NCBI RefSeq assembly: GCF_037126465.1
Contig: NC_088203.1
Span: forward strand, 50,734,489-50,798,488
Source: Ornithodoros turicata
Taxonomy: Eukaryota > Arthropoda > Arachnida > Ixodida > Argasidae
Reading direction: 5' to 3'
Length of the DNA stretch: 64,000 nt
Under the pieces are notes generated by a model, which worked only from the letters and a program-made list of their open reading frames with translations, made no database searches and was not told where the DNA came from. The stretch's first letter is position 1. Every line of letters starts with the position of its first letter. Of the stretch, positions 23,800 through 36,124 are shown in pieces. Made by a program: the position numbers and the translations under genes.

Positions 23800-23990
23800 C
23801 GGCCTTGGTGCCTGAGTTTGTAGTGTGTTCGCCTTCTGATCCCGAGATCGCCGGTTCGAACCAGACCAAGGACGCCAGCAACTTGGCGCCAGGATACAAG
23901 TTGCATAGACACGCCATCTTCCGCAAGGGACATTAAATATGTTGTGTTGTGTGGTGAGCTTTCATTGCACATTAAAGGACCCTCAGGTGG
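23800..23990 (+). mobile_element. tRNA-derived SINE-like sequence
   Basis: It contains an exact RNA polymerase III B-box-like GGTTCGAACC near 23850, preceded at the expected spacing by a weak A-box-like TGCCTGAGTTTGTAGTG. A body without coding signal follows and ends near CATTAAAGGACCCTCAGG. It differs from the SINE family at 28898 and 49558. Confidence 0.5.
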
Positions 23991-24150
23991 GCAATCTACA
24001 GACCGACTGCTGTGGCGTCGCTCATGATCTCAGTTGTCTCGCAACGTAAACCCCACGTATTATTAAGTCTTCAATATTGGTATCTCTCCGCAAGAGTCAC
24101 CACAAGAAATCTAAACAATCTGTCCAAATTGAGAAAGTGAACTCGAATTA

Positions 24151-25567
24151 GGAGGGTCATCCAAAAACAAGTTTTCCTATATTTGTTATTCAAAAGAAAT
24201 ACCACTAGGACGAACTGAATGGTGGAGTAGTTGGGTGTGACATCTCGGCTCTACAGACGTTGTTAATAGAGTGTCGTTCACTTATGTGTCAGGCATTCAA
24301 GCGTGGACGTAATACTTCCGAGTATGTCTGATAGTGAAGTAAGAGCTATCCTATTTTTCGTTAAAAAAAGCGTTTTAGAGAATATGCACTGACAGTTAAC
24401 ACCTGTTTATCGAAACACTTTACAGGCATTGAAATGGTGCGTTCTTTATACAGGGCCGTGAAAATGTGCACAATAAACTATACAGTGGGAAATCAGCTAT
24501 AACACCATGAAACAATGTTTCTTTTCTGGAATTCCGAGAATTGTTAACGGAGACTGGCGGGTCACTGGTACTGCACTCTGATATTGATGGGAACAAATTT
24601 CCTTCAGCTTGGTCAACGAAAGTTATGCGAGATGGGAGCCACATTTGCTCAGTAACGTTAGTGAAGAGTAACAAATGAATGCGGACTGCATTTTCCTTCA
24701 ATGGTATCAAGACGGTCGAGATGAATTTCTTGGAAGCATTATTATTGATGAAGCGTGGGTGCATTATGCAAGTGCTCAGACCAAATACCATAGGAAGTCA
24801 TGGTAGGCGCCCGGTGCAAGCATTCTCAAGGAGGTCAAACTCGCGTTTCCGTCTGGAAAGGCTCTGCCGACGGTGTTCTAGGACTATCGTTGTCTGCAAC
24901 TTGTAGATTACCTCACACGCACAATCACAGTAAATCCAAAGGTGTACTGTGAGATCCTGGGTAAGCTTCAAACTACAATCAAACAAAAACGCACAGGACT
25001 TGGAAGGGTGTAGCGTATAACATCAACGCTGTCTGCACTCGTCTTCGAAGACTTTCAGAAATTCATCTGGAAATTGCCAAAGAGAGGAAAAGTACACCAG
25101 CGAGCTGGTGTAACGTTGAAGTAGGAAGCGTAACCTTGAGCATGAGGAGAATGAGGTATATACGAGACACACAAACGTGAGTTTCCTTTTCGTGAGCTTC
25201 CTGTATACTTCGTTCTCCTTATGCTCAAGGTGATGCTTCCTGCTTCAAAGGAAATTTGCCTCAGATGCTGTTCCATCTTCCTCTCAAAGCGCCGGTCGGC
25301 AGTCACCAATTCGCAAGTGATCATGAAACACAAATTGATTAGGTAAAATGCAAAGTGAATACCTCACCTTGTAAACAGGACATAGCATGGCACAGACAAC
25401 ATGTCGAAAACTTGGTGCCACATTACCAAAAATGTTCAGCTAAATAAGGTGCCTACATTAGGGAGTAACATTGAGCTCTAATCTGTAGATGAGTTTTTTT
25501 TTAATGTTATGCTATAGAATCATTATTTTGTTTACAGCAGGAAAACATATTTGTTGGATGACCCCCA
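24151..25567 (+). mobile_element. Mariner-family transposon, strongly decayed
   Basis: Inverted ends GGGTCATCCAAAAACAAG (left) and CAAATATGTTTTCCTGC (part of the mirrored right end GGGGTCATCCAAC) are flanked by TA on both sides. Plus-strand transposase remnants include EFLGSIIIDEAWVHYASAQT near 24718, the first catalytic Asp region of mariner, and VDYLTRTITVNPKVYCEILG near 24905. Many stops and frameshifts are present. About 1.4 kb is the family's usual size, counting a 140-base hairpin insertion at 25109-25249. It lies inside the 13-kb block. Confidence 0.78.
25109..25249. repeat. Hairpin insertion in the mariner remnant
   Basis: An inverted repeat of about 45 bases: TTGAAGTAGGAAGCGTAACC with GAGCATGAGGAGAATGAGG, mirrored around 25205-25249. 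It is a small MITE or foldback. Confidence 0.65.
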
Positions 25568-25905
25568 TACATGAAGGAAATTCCTTATTCTCTTACTTTC
25601 CATCACACATGTGTGAAGCAGCAAGTACAATCGGTTTGCAAATGATCATACTGAGGTAATAAAACTGGTCTCTGTAACAATTTTCAGAAACTATGCACTA
25701 ATGGACCACATTAACTATGTTCGATTATATTATGACCTAATGTATAGCATGTAGTCTTTCATGCTGTGTCAGTTGTATGCCCATATACTGTAACAAAAAA
25801 TCAGTCAGATGAATTGAAGGCAGTCTGACGGAGGTACGTAGATAATTTAAATAATGTCCATATATCTGATGATACGAGTTTTTTTCGCTCATTGACATAC
25901 ACATA

Positions 25906-27200
25906 CGAGGGGTGTTCAAGTTAAACCGGGACTTTCTGTCCCCTGAGTGTACAAATGGCTCGCGCTACTTCTTTTTAATCATTTTCACACTCGACAGGCC
26001 TCCGCGTTCACCACGTGGTGGTCCAAAGTTTGTGCAAAACAGAAGATACGTCCTAGACAAGATGGCCGACAACGAGGTGAGCGCGCACATCGAACAGCGA
26101 ATTGTCAGGAAGTTTCCCGTGAATGGAGCCGTAAAGTTATCTGAAATTCACAGAAGACTTCAGGCTCAGTATGGCCACGATACACCTAGTCACAGCAAAC
26201 CTAGTGGTGCAAACGATTCCGGCACGGCCGTACATCAGTGCAGGACGATCCCGGCCGGGGCGGCTCAGAGCCCAGTGTCAGAGTTCCTGAGAACATCCAA
26301 CTTGTGGAGCGCCTGATCTTCAAGAACAGACGGATATCATGTCTCGAACTGGCTTGAAAGACGGACCTTTGTGTGGGAACGTTGAACACTATCATTCATG
26401 AACACCTCCAGTTTCGGAAAGTTAGTGCCCGTTGGGGTCCCGAGTCAGCTCTCCCTGTTTGACCGGTAGAGAAGACTGGAAATTTAATGTACCGTTTTGA
26501 CACGGAAGGACAGCCGTTCCTTGATCGGATCATCACGTGCGATGAAGCGTGGGTGCACTATTTCACTGCTGAGTCTAAACGCGCATCAAAACAGTGGAAG
26601 CATCCGGGCTCGCCAGCTCCGAAGAAGTTTCGAAGCACCCCGTCTGTGGGTAAGGTCATGGCTACGGTTTTCTGACACAAGGTTGGCGCTGTTCATGTTG
26701 ATTGTCTGCCCAGTGGTACCACCACCAATAGTGCATATTACTGCCAGGTTCCCAGGGATGTGCATAAGGCGCTGAAGCAAAAGCGGCCGGGCCTCATCAC
26801 CAAACGAGTCCTCCTCCTACAGGACAATGCACGCCCGTATACCGCGCATCTCACGAGACGCGCCTTACAGGAACCTGGCTGGGAGGTGCTGCCACACCCC
26901 CCTTACAGTCCAGACCTTACCCCCAGCGATTTCCATCTCTTCGGGCCACTGAAGGCGTTCCTTGGGGGCCGCCAATTCAGCTGCGACGTCGAGGTCAAGA
27001 ATGCGGTCCCACCGTGGCTGCTACGCGCCGGTCAGGATTTCTAGGCTGCTGGCATCCAAGCCCTCGTGAAACGCTGGGACAAGTGCATTAGTGCCAGCTG
27101 GAGATTACCTTGGAAGATAAAACTAATTTCTCGCCTGTAAGTTCATTTTACTTTTGCGAAAAATGAAGAAAAAAAACGGTTTGGCATTGAACTCCCCACG
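25906..27200 (+). mobile_element. Mariner transposon, 1295 bp, TA target duplication
   Basis: The left end is CGAGGGGTGTTCAAGTTAAA and the right end is its eroded inverse near GGCATTGAACTCCCCACG. TA flanks both (25904-25905, 27201-27202). The length is typical of a full mariner. The same family is present as a truncated minus-strand copy at 34048-34698. Confidence 0.88.
26062..27044 (+). pseudogene. Mariner transposase, frameshifted
   Basis: The product would be a DDD-type mariner transposase that cuts and pastes its own element. Frame pieces: MADNEVSAHIEQRIVRKF from 26062 starts the helix-turn-helix domain. ITCDEAWVHYFTAESK near 26535 carries the first catalytic Asp. VLLLQDNARPYTAHLTRRAL near 26811 carries the second. 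HPPYSPDLTPSDFHLFGPLK near 26896 carries the third. At least three frame changes and an in-frame stop separate these pieces, so it is inactive. Confidence 0.85.
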
Positions 27201-27202
27201 TA

Positions 27203-28890
27203 TATAGCATCCACAACTAGAAAACATTACGAGAATCTAAGTGCTGTGATGTAATATTTTATTTTACTGAATATATATATTTTCTTCCTTTTTTTACCCA
27301 AAGCCTGCATTTGTTTGGGGCAATGTTTCTTGAACTAGCGTTCCTGATGGCGTTATGGTTGCTGGTAAATGTAAATTTTGTCCGTCAGTAACGCCCCTGC
27401 AGAATACTACGCTACACCAACGTAAAGAAACCAGCAAGCAAATTATCGAATCACTGAAACATTAATAAAAAAAGTCGACGACTCTGACGAATCGTTCAGC
27501 GCAGCACTATAAACCATTTCTCCACAAACACAGAAGCACTTTGCCCGTACTGTGGGCAGCAGATGGCAGATGTTTTTTACTGCACGTAACATTTTCTCAC
27601 AAGCTACACAGCTGCAGCAGTAAAATGAAATCTGACGTGACTCAGGGATTTCAGGACCCTTCAAAAAATATTGAAATTGCCTATGGTATCTCTTTGAAAC
27701 CGCTGAGCAGATAATACGCTAAATATTAGGCACATCTGCAGCTCAGTATCAAAGGCACTAATAAAATGTTTGCAAAAAGAACGCATATTTTTATCACACA
27801 CAGCGCCAAAATACGATACTCGTCGATACAACTACGATGGCATAATGATGATGACGTTGGTGTCACTTCCGCTGGATTGGCATAAGTGCTATTTAACATT
27901 TAACCTCCGCCACGCCAATTATAATGAACGGTCACGGAAATAAAAGGACATTACAAAAATGAGTACTCAGTAAGCACGAGCTGAAGCAATGGCAATGACG
28001 TCTGCCCGTCTACCCAATCACCATCCATCATCCATCGATCCAACCAGTTCGAACCTGTTCAGTTTCAACGGTAGAAACTTCAAACTTTACGGACGCGCAA
28101 CGGCTAGCAGTTGAAAATCTCTCGAAGTTCTAATCTCCCGCACATTTTGTCTTGCAATTTTTTAGCATGGCGAGAACGTACGCCGTGCTGTCTAGTGACG
28201 AAAACGGTTGAGCGCAGCAGGGCTCCCAGAGTACACTGTGGTGGACAGCGTTCCTTCTCTGGCTTTCAAGTTTCAGGGGTGAGTCCACTCTTAATTAAAG
28301 TACGTGCTGCTTGTGTGCACCAGGATGGCATGTGGTGGAGATGCGTGGCAAAATATCGGAATATCGTTTCCTTTATCTATTTCGGCTTCTTATCACTGAT
28401 TGGAACACATTGAAAGTGTGGGTTGACCTGACTGCACTTGCATTCAAAGTAGTGATTAACGTTGTATGTTCGGCAGTACAACGCTTGAGTAGGTGCCTTG
28501 GATCGCCTTGGTGCTAAAAAAAGTGCGGTATCACGAATTAACCTCCCAGATTTACGAGTTCTCGATGACTGTTGCAGTCTTTTGAATAAACCAAAGTCGA
28601 CCGTTACGCTTTGGGGAGGATACGCCAGAACACAAATGCTGGTTCGTCCGTTATCATGTCAGCCCCACTTCGGTTGTTGCATTTTTCGCTGGTAGTGAAA
28701 CCACACACTGAAAACTTTGCGCAGGTACTTTTGTTTGCATATCATGGTTTCATGAGGTTTCATAGCAATTGTATTTTCTTTTTATAGGTGCTGGGACTAT
28801 CTTGCTTTGATGGATATGAAAATAGTGGTAACATACCCTACGAAACATATATTTGCACATAAGCTTGACTGTAGCCCGGAAGCAGTTGTC
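27203..28890. other. Stretch inside the 13-kb block with no recognised gene
   Basis: Only short ORFs are present. A plausible ATG-led frame at 28167 (MARTYAVLSSDENG) stops after 14 codons. I assign no function. Confidence 0.45.
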
Positions 28891-28897
28891 TCTGACA

Positions 28898-29188
28898 CCT
28901 GCTCCCGTGGCATAGTGGTTAGAATGATCGCTTTCCACGCCGAGTCTAGGAGGTGACACGGGTTCGAATCCTGTAACCGGCTGTGCTGTCTGAAGTTTTC
29001 CCTGGGTTTTTCGAAGACTTCCCAGACGAATGTCGCTCAGTTCCCCCTGAGGTCAGCCCAGGACGCATACTAACCCACCCACCCTGTCGCCCAATCCTTC
29101 CTGCTGTCCTCTCTCCATCTGTCCACGTCTGTACGCCGCTCATAGCCACAGTTGCTTCGCAGCGCTAGCACAGAATTAAAAAAAAAAC
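28898..29188 (+). mobile_element. tRNA-derived SINE, family 1, copy 1
   Basis: The A-box region TGGCATAGTGGTTAGAATGA and B-box GGTTCGAATCC are spaced as in a tRNA. They are followed by a conserved 200-base body (TTTTCCCTGGGTTTTTCG, GGACGCATACTAACCCACC, CCACGTCTGTACGCCGC) and an A-tail at 29179-29188. A second copy lies at 49558-49855. The closest tRNA type cannot be fixed by eye. Confidence 0.85.
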
Positions 29189-29351
29189 TTTTTAGTTGTC
29201 TCTGACGTGTAACTGTTGTCCTCCAATGTTCCTGGTGTTCTATGTGCTTCCTAATTTTGCTCGGGAGGGCAAATACAGTTGGTGGAAGGCTCGAACTGCT
29301 TTCCATTTATGTGAGTGTCTTGTGGTTAACGAAATAGAACTTTTTTTTCAG

Positions 29352-29457
29352 ATGCTGTGAAAGTCAGTAGGGAGTGCGACGTAGAAGGAAGGACTGCCAC
29401 AAGCTTGCTAAAGAACCGCACAACATTTACGAGCAGCAGACAAAATATCCTTCAAAA
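29352..29457 (+). other. Possible exon (unassigned)
   Basis: It is an open stretch between a strong acceptor (T8-CAG at 29341-29351) and a donor AAAAG-GTACAA. It reads DAVKVSRECDVEGRTATSLL and onwards without a stop. No family was recognised. It could belong to the P2X7-C-like gene downstream, or be chance. Confidence 0.25.
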
Positions 29458-29990
29458 GGTACAAAACTAGTATTTCTGTGCTTCGTCGTTTTGAAACGTC
29501 CATGTTATTGTATAGTGAACAATCTATGTCATTCCATCATATCCACCCAAACAGCTATCTGGCAGTATTGCAAGATTTGAGTTAGTATAGGGTTAATTCA
29601 GTGACGTCACCTCGGCTCCATACTATAGGTCCCTCAATGTCCCTTGCATTCATTCCCCGCCATATGCTTTTTAGGTGACTATTAAAGGGTTTCTGACCAC
29701 AAACCTCTAAATGTTTTTGTTTGTAATGATAACGAACCTACATGGTGCCTCCAAGTTACAATTTAAACGTTTCATCTCTGCGTAGCCGCGAACTATTCTA
29801 AACAAGGAGCCGAAAAGCGGTTTCGCTTTCAAACCTCAACTCGTCCGATCAGCGCAAAAGTCTAGCCATTATGCATCGGTTTTCTCTAGTGTATGACGTA
29901 AAACGACCGCGACGTTTATTGGAGGAAAGTCCACACCGGAAGTTCGGGTGGTTGCCGCAATTTCCGTATCGCTGGGTGTTTTTTTCAACA

Positions 29991-30137
29991 TGGACGTCGA
30001 AGCAGCAAGCACGGTAGAGTCAACAAGGCACCTTTTCAGATACCTTTCAGCAACTGAGAGGGAAATGCCGCTACGTGAAGCAGATTTCGGAAGCCTTGCT
30101 CTTGAAATGTGGAGCCGCGAATTGACTTCAGCGTGAA
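29991..30137 (+). other. Short ORF, unknown, upstream of the P2X7-C-like remnant
   Basis: A 49-codon frame starts MDVEAASTVESTRHLFRYLS and ends WSRELTSA. Its balanced composition and the in-order position before the Cys-rich segment at 30260 suggest it could be an N-terminal exon of the same locus. No domain was recognised. Confidence 0.25.
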
Positions 30138-30259
30138 GAGGACGTTCCATACTCATCGGGCACGCAAGAAGTAGACAACGTAAACAACAGACTGGTAGAT
30201 GAGCTTTCAGCATTCATCATGATGAAGCACATAAACAGTTTGTGTAAATATCGTGTTTG

Positions 30260-30731
30260 TAGGCGCCGTCTTTTTAAGGTGCCGGCGTGGTTCATGTATA
30301 ATAATGTCGAAAGAGGTCGAGTGCTTATGCTGCAAGGAGCTCTCCTCAAAGCAACATATTTAGAACTTCGAGGGCAGCACGAACCTATGAGCGCTCATAT
30401 TCAAAAGTAAGAAGCGTGTCTCATGCGCACTCATGCTGGTGGGTTTCAATCCAAAATAGTTATTCTGAACTTTTCGTCATTGTTCGTCACTTAATTCAGA
30501 AAGAGTGCACCTGAAATAATACTCGGCGTCCTACTAGCTTTAGTTTTGTTCAAAGCTTGCGTTGTCTCATACAGGAAATCCAGATGCACTGCATACCAAC
30601 AGTTTGTGAGATGGGTGTGGCACAAGCTTGGAAAAAATAAGAGAATGATTATACCAGCTTGGGCGGTGAATACGATATGCCAAGCCCTTCCCACAGAAAC
30701 TATTACAGGCTTTAAATACCAGAGATGCTAG
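30260..30731 (+). pseudogene. P2X7 C-terminal-domain-like gene remnant
   Basis: Two pieces of the Cys-rich domain known from the intracellular tail of vertebrate P2X7 receptors, and from many stand-alone invertebrate proteins, are visible. About 30275-30345 reads CRRGSCIIMSKEVECLCCKE, matching the C-x2-G-x-C ... EC-x-CC-x-E core. A stop follows at about 30360. About 30575-30731 begins after a CATACAG acceptor and reads CTAYQQFVRWVWHKLGKNK, then IIPAWAVNTICQALP and TGFKY before a natural-looking stop. This matches the AYRxFVRWxxGxLG...IPxCVVxxIRxxFP...YTGF pattern. The domain binds zinc/GDP in P2X7; its role in stand-alone proteins is unknown. The stops and lost residues suggest decay, unless the first stop lies past a splice site. 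Confidence 0.6.
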
Positions 30732-30750
30732 GTGGAGGTACGTCTTACCA

Positions 30751-31740
30751 CACAGTAAAGCATTTTACACCTTTATTTGCTCAAACAAGGTGTATTCTTA
30801 TAAAAAACACCCTTTTCTATTCCACAAAGAGTGCAAAAAGTGCATTACTAAAGACGTAATATCGACATACACCACGTTTTATCCAATGTGGATCATTAAG
30901 GGTGTAAAGTGGGGTGTTGAAACATGTGTTTTCCGCCGAATGCACCTTTTTTACACCCATTTGAATTGGGAGTATGGTGTTAAAAATGGTGTTTTATTTT
31001 GTGAGAAAAAAATTATGCTGGTTTCACAGCTCCGCTCAGCAAGTAATCCCATTATAGACGATAGCCTGAGTTAAAAACACAGTATTTGACAGAGAGGGAT
31101 GTTAGAAATTTAGCTTATATCTTTGACTCGTTGCAAGCGTGGGTGTTAGTTGCAAAAACACATTCCCGCCACCGCTACAAACGTTTCCCCCCCCCCCCCC
31201 CCCCACATGTAACGAACGTGCCCCAACAAATTTTATTTCAGTATATGATACATCCGGCACGCCAATATAGGCTACAGAGGGTGCCCTAGGTCTCTTTATG
31301 CCTCTGCACTCACGTTGGTCCCACAGTGTTAACAAGCTAACGAGGCGTGCCTGCGACGCATCGCACTCCGGTTTAGGTTCTACGATGGAACCACGGCTGG
31401 AAGTCTAGCGTGTTCGCGGTGCTGCTTGCCATAGAACGTCGAACTGTATGTCTCGGCCAGTGGTGTCGGTATGCTGCCGCGGAGGCTCCTAGTACACTAT
31501 TTGCGAAGGAATATTTGCTAGCAAATAATTCCATCATAAAAGGTGTTTTCAATAGAATACTCCCATTTTAAGGGTGTTTTTGTTTTTAAACACCCATTAT
31601 AACAGTGTTTTATTAGGAATACACTTAACTAAAGGGTGTATTAGAAAACACCCATCATTTGAGTGTAAAGGCAACACCAAAAAGGTGTGCGCCATGGGAC
31701 AAGCCATTTACACCAAAAAAGTGTAAAAAAGTTTACTGTG
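30751..31740. mobile_element. GGTGTAAA/ACACCC-rich MITE, 2-bp CA duplication
   Basis: Ends CACAGTAAAGCATTTTACAC and the inverse GTGTAAAAAAGTTTACTGTG are flanked by CA on both sides (30749-30750, 31741-31742). The subterminal DNA is packed with ACACCC, GGTGTTTT and AAAAACACCC words. A C18 tract interrupts it at 31187-31204. There is no coding potential. The layout recalls non-autonomous CACTA-like elements. Confidence 0.75.
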
Positions 31741-31742
31741 CA

Positions 31743-34047
31743 TAATTTCCCTAATTTCGCTCATATTTACGAAAAAGTGGACTCAATATATATGGACAGC
31801 TTGTGTTTATAAACAAATTAGTCAAGTAGACTTCATGGTCATTCATAGCCATATACGAATATTCAGACTATAACAGCATTTGAAAAATCTTTCAGACACT
31901 TTATAACCGAGATTTAAAGGGTATACCCTGCATGTACAATTTCATAACGCTGGTGCTCTCAAACATACTTGTAACTTGAGTTGTCCAGTATGTGATGACA
32001 AAAGTCGATTGCCAAATTAGCAGTAGTCAAATTTGTAATTCATCTTCTAGTATGACAAAAAGCAACATGAGCACATTTTTTAAAACTTTTGTGAACCACT
32101 TTGTCAATATCTATTTTGCATGCGTTTGCATTGTAAGAGAAGGGGCTCTTGAATGTGAATGCGGAGAGAAATTGTAGTGTATACCTTCACAGGAGCAACG
32201 CGTTCCAAGGAACAGGAACAGCTACAATTGCAGACAGACTACTGTGCACAGACACGGATCCAGGATTTTTCTGAGTGGGTGTCCTGCCTTGGACAGCATG
32301 CTATTACACCACCAAAGTCAGTTGAAACTCTATGAAACAACTGAAACTAAGGAGGCAGTCAGAACGTCTGGACCCCTCTCCCTTAAGTCCACCCCTGACT
32401 GTGTATTCTATGCACCTCACATTAAGTGTACTCGCTCCTGTTCAGTGCTGTATAAGGTGTTGCTTTCGTGTTCTGCAGGCTATTGGCTAGACCTGTACAT
32501 GTATTGGTCAAACATGCATTACTGACATTGTCCCACAGCTCACGTGTAGTTCACAGACAAAGAAGGGGACCTCAGTACTTAGAACTGGAAGAAATTAATT
32601 TTTTTCTCTTTTTTCACAAACAGTGTCCGTTTGCAGAACTGTTTCTGTGTGTGGCCTCCGTCGAGAGGCAATGGGCGAACAGGAGCACAGCTGTAACCAC
32701 AGAATTTTGTCAGTGGTGTGCACATTAATTGGTTTTAGGGATGCTCCCTTTCTTAATAAGAAGCCCGTATTGTTTATGACAATGTTTCTGATGACTGTAA
32801 AGTGTGGTAAAGGGGAAATTGCAGGAAGACTGCAGAGACCAGGGGGAGTTGGAAACAAGTAGAGCAAGCGAACAGATGTGTGTTAAGATCAGGTCAACAG
32901 AGTGTGAAACTGTCAACAAGGTCAACAATCACATTGGGCTCTCAATTCCACCGCCGACACAGCTATGATATTCAAGTCCAATCCTGTTCTCATGCATCCT
33001 TTTGTGCACCCATTCCATCAGTATGTCGTAAGATATCGTAAGTGTTGTTGTCTCACAGCACCCAAATGGTATTGTTTAAGCACCTCAAGTATTTTAGTGA
33101 TCGTTATGTGCAAGCATCAGACTGTTATGCAGGTTACCCTGTGTGTGACCTCCGGTTCATTCCGCTCTCAGTCCTCCAGAGGTGCACACTACACAAGTTG
33201 ACTATCCAAAACATCAATCTTCCTTTTGTGCGCAAAGTGTGGGCTCAGTGGGAGTAGGATGTAGACCCTGAGGAATCAAGCTTTGTATCTTGGGCTGCTC
33301 AATTACTCAAGTATGCATGTTATAGTCAAATATGATGTAAGATGAAATGTGGTTCATATAGCTTACTGTGGCGCTCAGATAATATCTTCATACAGTCTTC
33401 TGAGAAAATGTTTCACGTTTCATGAAATGATCATGTTTCACCTGAGAGAGAAGGCAGCTTTGGTAACGGTGTGTCACACGTTTTTAGCAGCCATTGTTTT
33501 CAAATAATGTGCATAAAAAATGCTGCGAATCTGAAAGTATGACGAAGTTCTTTTATTGAAGTTCGAAATTGACTTCAGCTCTCTTCAGCAACCCCCTGTA
33601 TGCTGCCCTCTGCTTGCTCAGTGGCAGTCACGTTTTATGGGCAGGAGAATATTAGTCACTGTTATTATAGAGGCATAACTCTCTGTCCGCCTGATCACCG
33701 CGGAGTACATTTGCAGGAACTCACAGGTACAAAACCTGCATAATAAATATGTAATAACCTCAAACAGCTATTATACGTATATAGTAACTAGGTCATAAAA
33801 CTCCAAAACCAGATGGTCAGGCGGTAAAACACAGGTAATCTTGCCATGACTATGTATTTCCCAAAATGATGAACATAAATTGATATAATTACTGCAAAGA
33901 ACTGCTCATTTTTTCACCGTGGATACATTTTTTAGCACGCTGTGTTTCATGTTTCAACATATACATGCATCAAACCTGCAGAAGTTTGTGTGTAAAGAAG
34001 TGTTACACACCTCATGTGCAACTGGTGAGTCAAGGTTGTATTGAGAT
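31743..34047. other. Stretch with no recognised gene
   Basis: CACGGATCCAGGATTTTT at 32253 resembles one end of the GGATCC-type hAT MITE seen at 61185. Otherwise I see only AT-rich, non-coding sequence. Confidence 0.45.
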
Positions 34048-34698
34048 ATGTCAAGTCCGAAACGGTACCTTAGATCTTTGGAGATTTCCAGTCTTCTCTG
34101 CCGGTCAAACATGGAGAGCTGCCTCGGGACCCCAACGGGCAACGGGCTTTTCGGAAACTTGACGTGTTCGAAACGTGACGTTGTGAATGATAGTGTTCAA
34201 CGTTCCCACAGAAAGGTCCGTCTTTCGAGCCAGTCGAGACATGTTATCCGTCTGTCCTTGAGGATCAGGCGCTCCACAAGTTGGATGTTCTCAGGAACTC
34301 TGATACTGGGCTGTGAACCGCCCCGGCCGGGATCGTCCTGCACTGATGTACGGCCGTCAGGGAACCGTTTACACCACTCAAACGCTTTGCTGCGGCTAAG
34401 TGTATCGTGGTCATACTGAGCCTGAAGTCTTCCGTGAATCTCAGAGGACTTTACGCCTCCTTTCACGAGAAACTTCATGAAAATTCGCTGTTCGATGTGC
34501 GCGCTCACCTCGTTGTCGACCATCTCGTCCAGCACGTGTCTTCTGTTTTGCACAACGTTCACGGTCAACGTTCAACGTCCACCAGCACGTGGTGAGCGCG
34601 GAGGCCTGTCAAGTGTAAAAATGACGAAAAAGAAGTAGCGCGAGCCATTTGTACACTCAGGGGACAGAAAGTCCCGGTTTGACTTGAACACCCCCCGT
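34048..34698 (-). mobile_element. Mariner, truncated copy (5' half only)
   Basis: The right end, read inward on the minus strand, is CGGGGGGTGTTCAAGTCAAA, the same terminus as the mariner at 25906. The frame at 34568-34197 reads NEVSAHIEQRIFMKFLVKGG, then AFEWCKRFPDGRTSVQDDPG, the DNA-binding half of the transposase. A further piece near 34085 corresponds to copy 1 at 26480. Homology ends near 34048, so the catalytic half and left terminus are missing. Confidence 0.82.
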
Positions 34699-34699
34699 A

Positions 34700-36120
34700 A
34701 ATTAGCAACTATACACGCCCGAGGCCGTGTGGTGGTGGATCGTGAAGCTCCGCCGAAACGCTATTTTTCCTGCGCGAATGATTGCGCCAGAACGCTTTGA
34801 GGCACTTCCATCACTGATAATGACAAACTGTAGCAAGAGACGAGACCAGCAGTATGCAGTTTGTCATCATGTGATATTACCAACTACCCTGCCTCAGCCA
34901 TTGCAGTCTTTCTGAGATCCTCAGGGAGAGAGTGGGACTATGTAACTACCGAGATGATTAATTATCTCAAATCCATCAATTAGCTCTTTAATTAGGGAAT
35001 TTTGGACAAAAACAAGATAGTAGAACTGGAAACAATCCTCGTTGAAACCATTCTGTCTCTTGGAAATCAAGAGCCCGTGTTGTAAAATATTCATCGCTGA
35101 ATTCGGTATGCAAATGAGCCAAAATCGAGAAAGCGCGCATCATCTACGACGGCAGAGGCTTATGTGGACTGGAGAGGAGTTTATCTGGCTAGCTGGTCGG
35201 CACCTATTCCAATCATCTCCCTTACTCCAAATCGCGTGGCACTCAGAAATCAGCTCTAGGCTTCTTGCCTTCTTGGTCGAAGCGGTTTTAGGGATGGGTA
35301 TTTTAACGCATGTTTATGTTTCGGGTTTTGTTAAACGAACGAAAACGTTTGTTTCTCTTATTCCTGAAATTCTTAATTAAAGAATTGGTTCATAAATCAC
35401 AGGTAATTAGTTAGTCACCTTGTAGTTGCGTACTTCGAGAGAAAGCCGACCTAGCCATATAACTCAATTGCAAAAGCGGCATCCATACTGCTTTTTTCAT
35501 TTTTTTTCAACTAAAAGTTATCTAAAGGATAAAAGTAATAACCCCATATAGAGCTTTCTTTCACGGCGACAGCTGCTAGAGCCTCGTTTCCTTGAGATCC
35601 CGGCAGCGTCCACATAAGGTAATCACGCACAAACTGGGATTTTCAACTGTTGCTGCAATTCATGTTGCATGGCTGTAACAGACCTGTGATTTTGAATGTG
35701 GACCATCTTTTCTTTATGGGTCTATCAGATTAGTGTTGATACCGTTTTTGCTCTTATGTGGCCAAACAAAGGACCCCCCGTGAAGGAGTGTGGATAACCA
35801 CTACACAAACTAGTTAGAACTAGCAGGCTGCATAATGCTTTCTGGCATGTTTTGTTCTATTTTCTTGCCACAGTGAGTCATCGAAGGCAGCACTGCAGCA
35901 CCAACAATCACTCATTGGAAAAAAGGAACGAGGTAGCCTTCAATACCCTGCTGCCAATTCAACACTCATCAGTCAAAACACAAGACGCCTGATTGGCAGC
36001 ATAGTCAATGCAGTTTTAGACTGAGTTTTGTACTGTAGACTTGGTGTGTGGTTTTCTCTGAATAAATGTTCATGCTATCAGTTCTATCACATTTCTGCAT
36101 GAATGCATGCCAGAACGGTA
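34700..36120. other. Stretch with no recognised gene
   Basis: It contains an AT-rich patch with TTAATTATCTCAAATCCATC near 34960 typical of MITE interiors. No coding signal was recognised. Confidence 0.45.
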
Positions 36121-36124
36121 TCAG

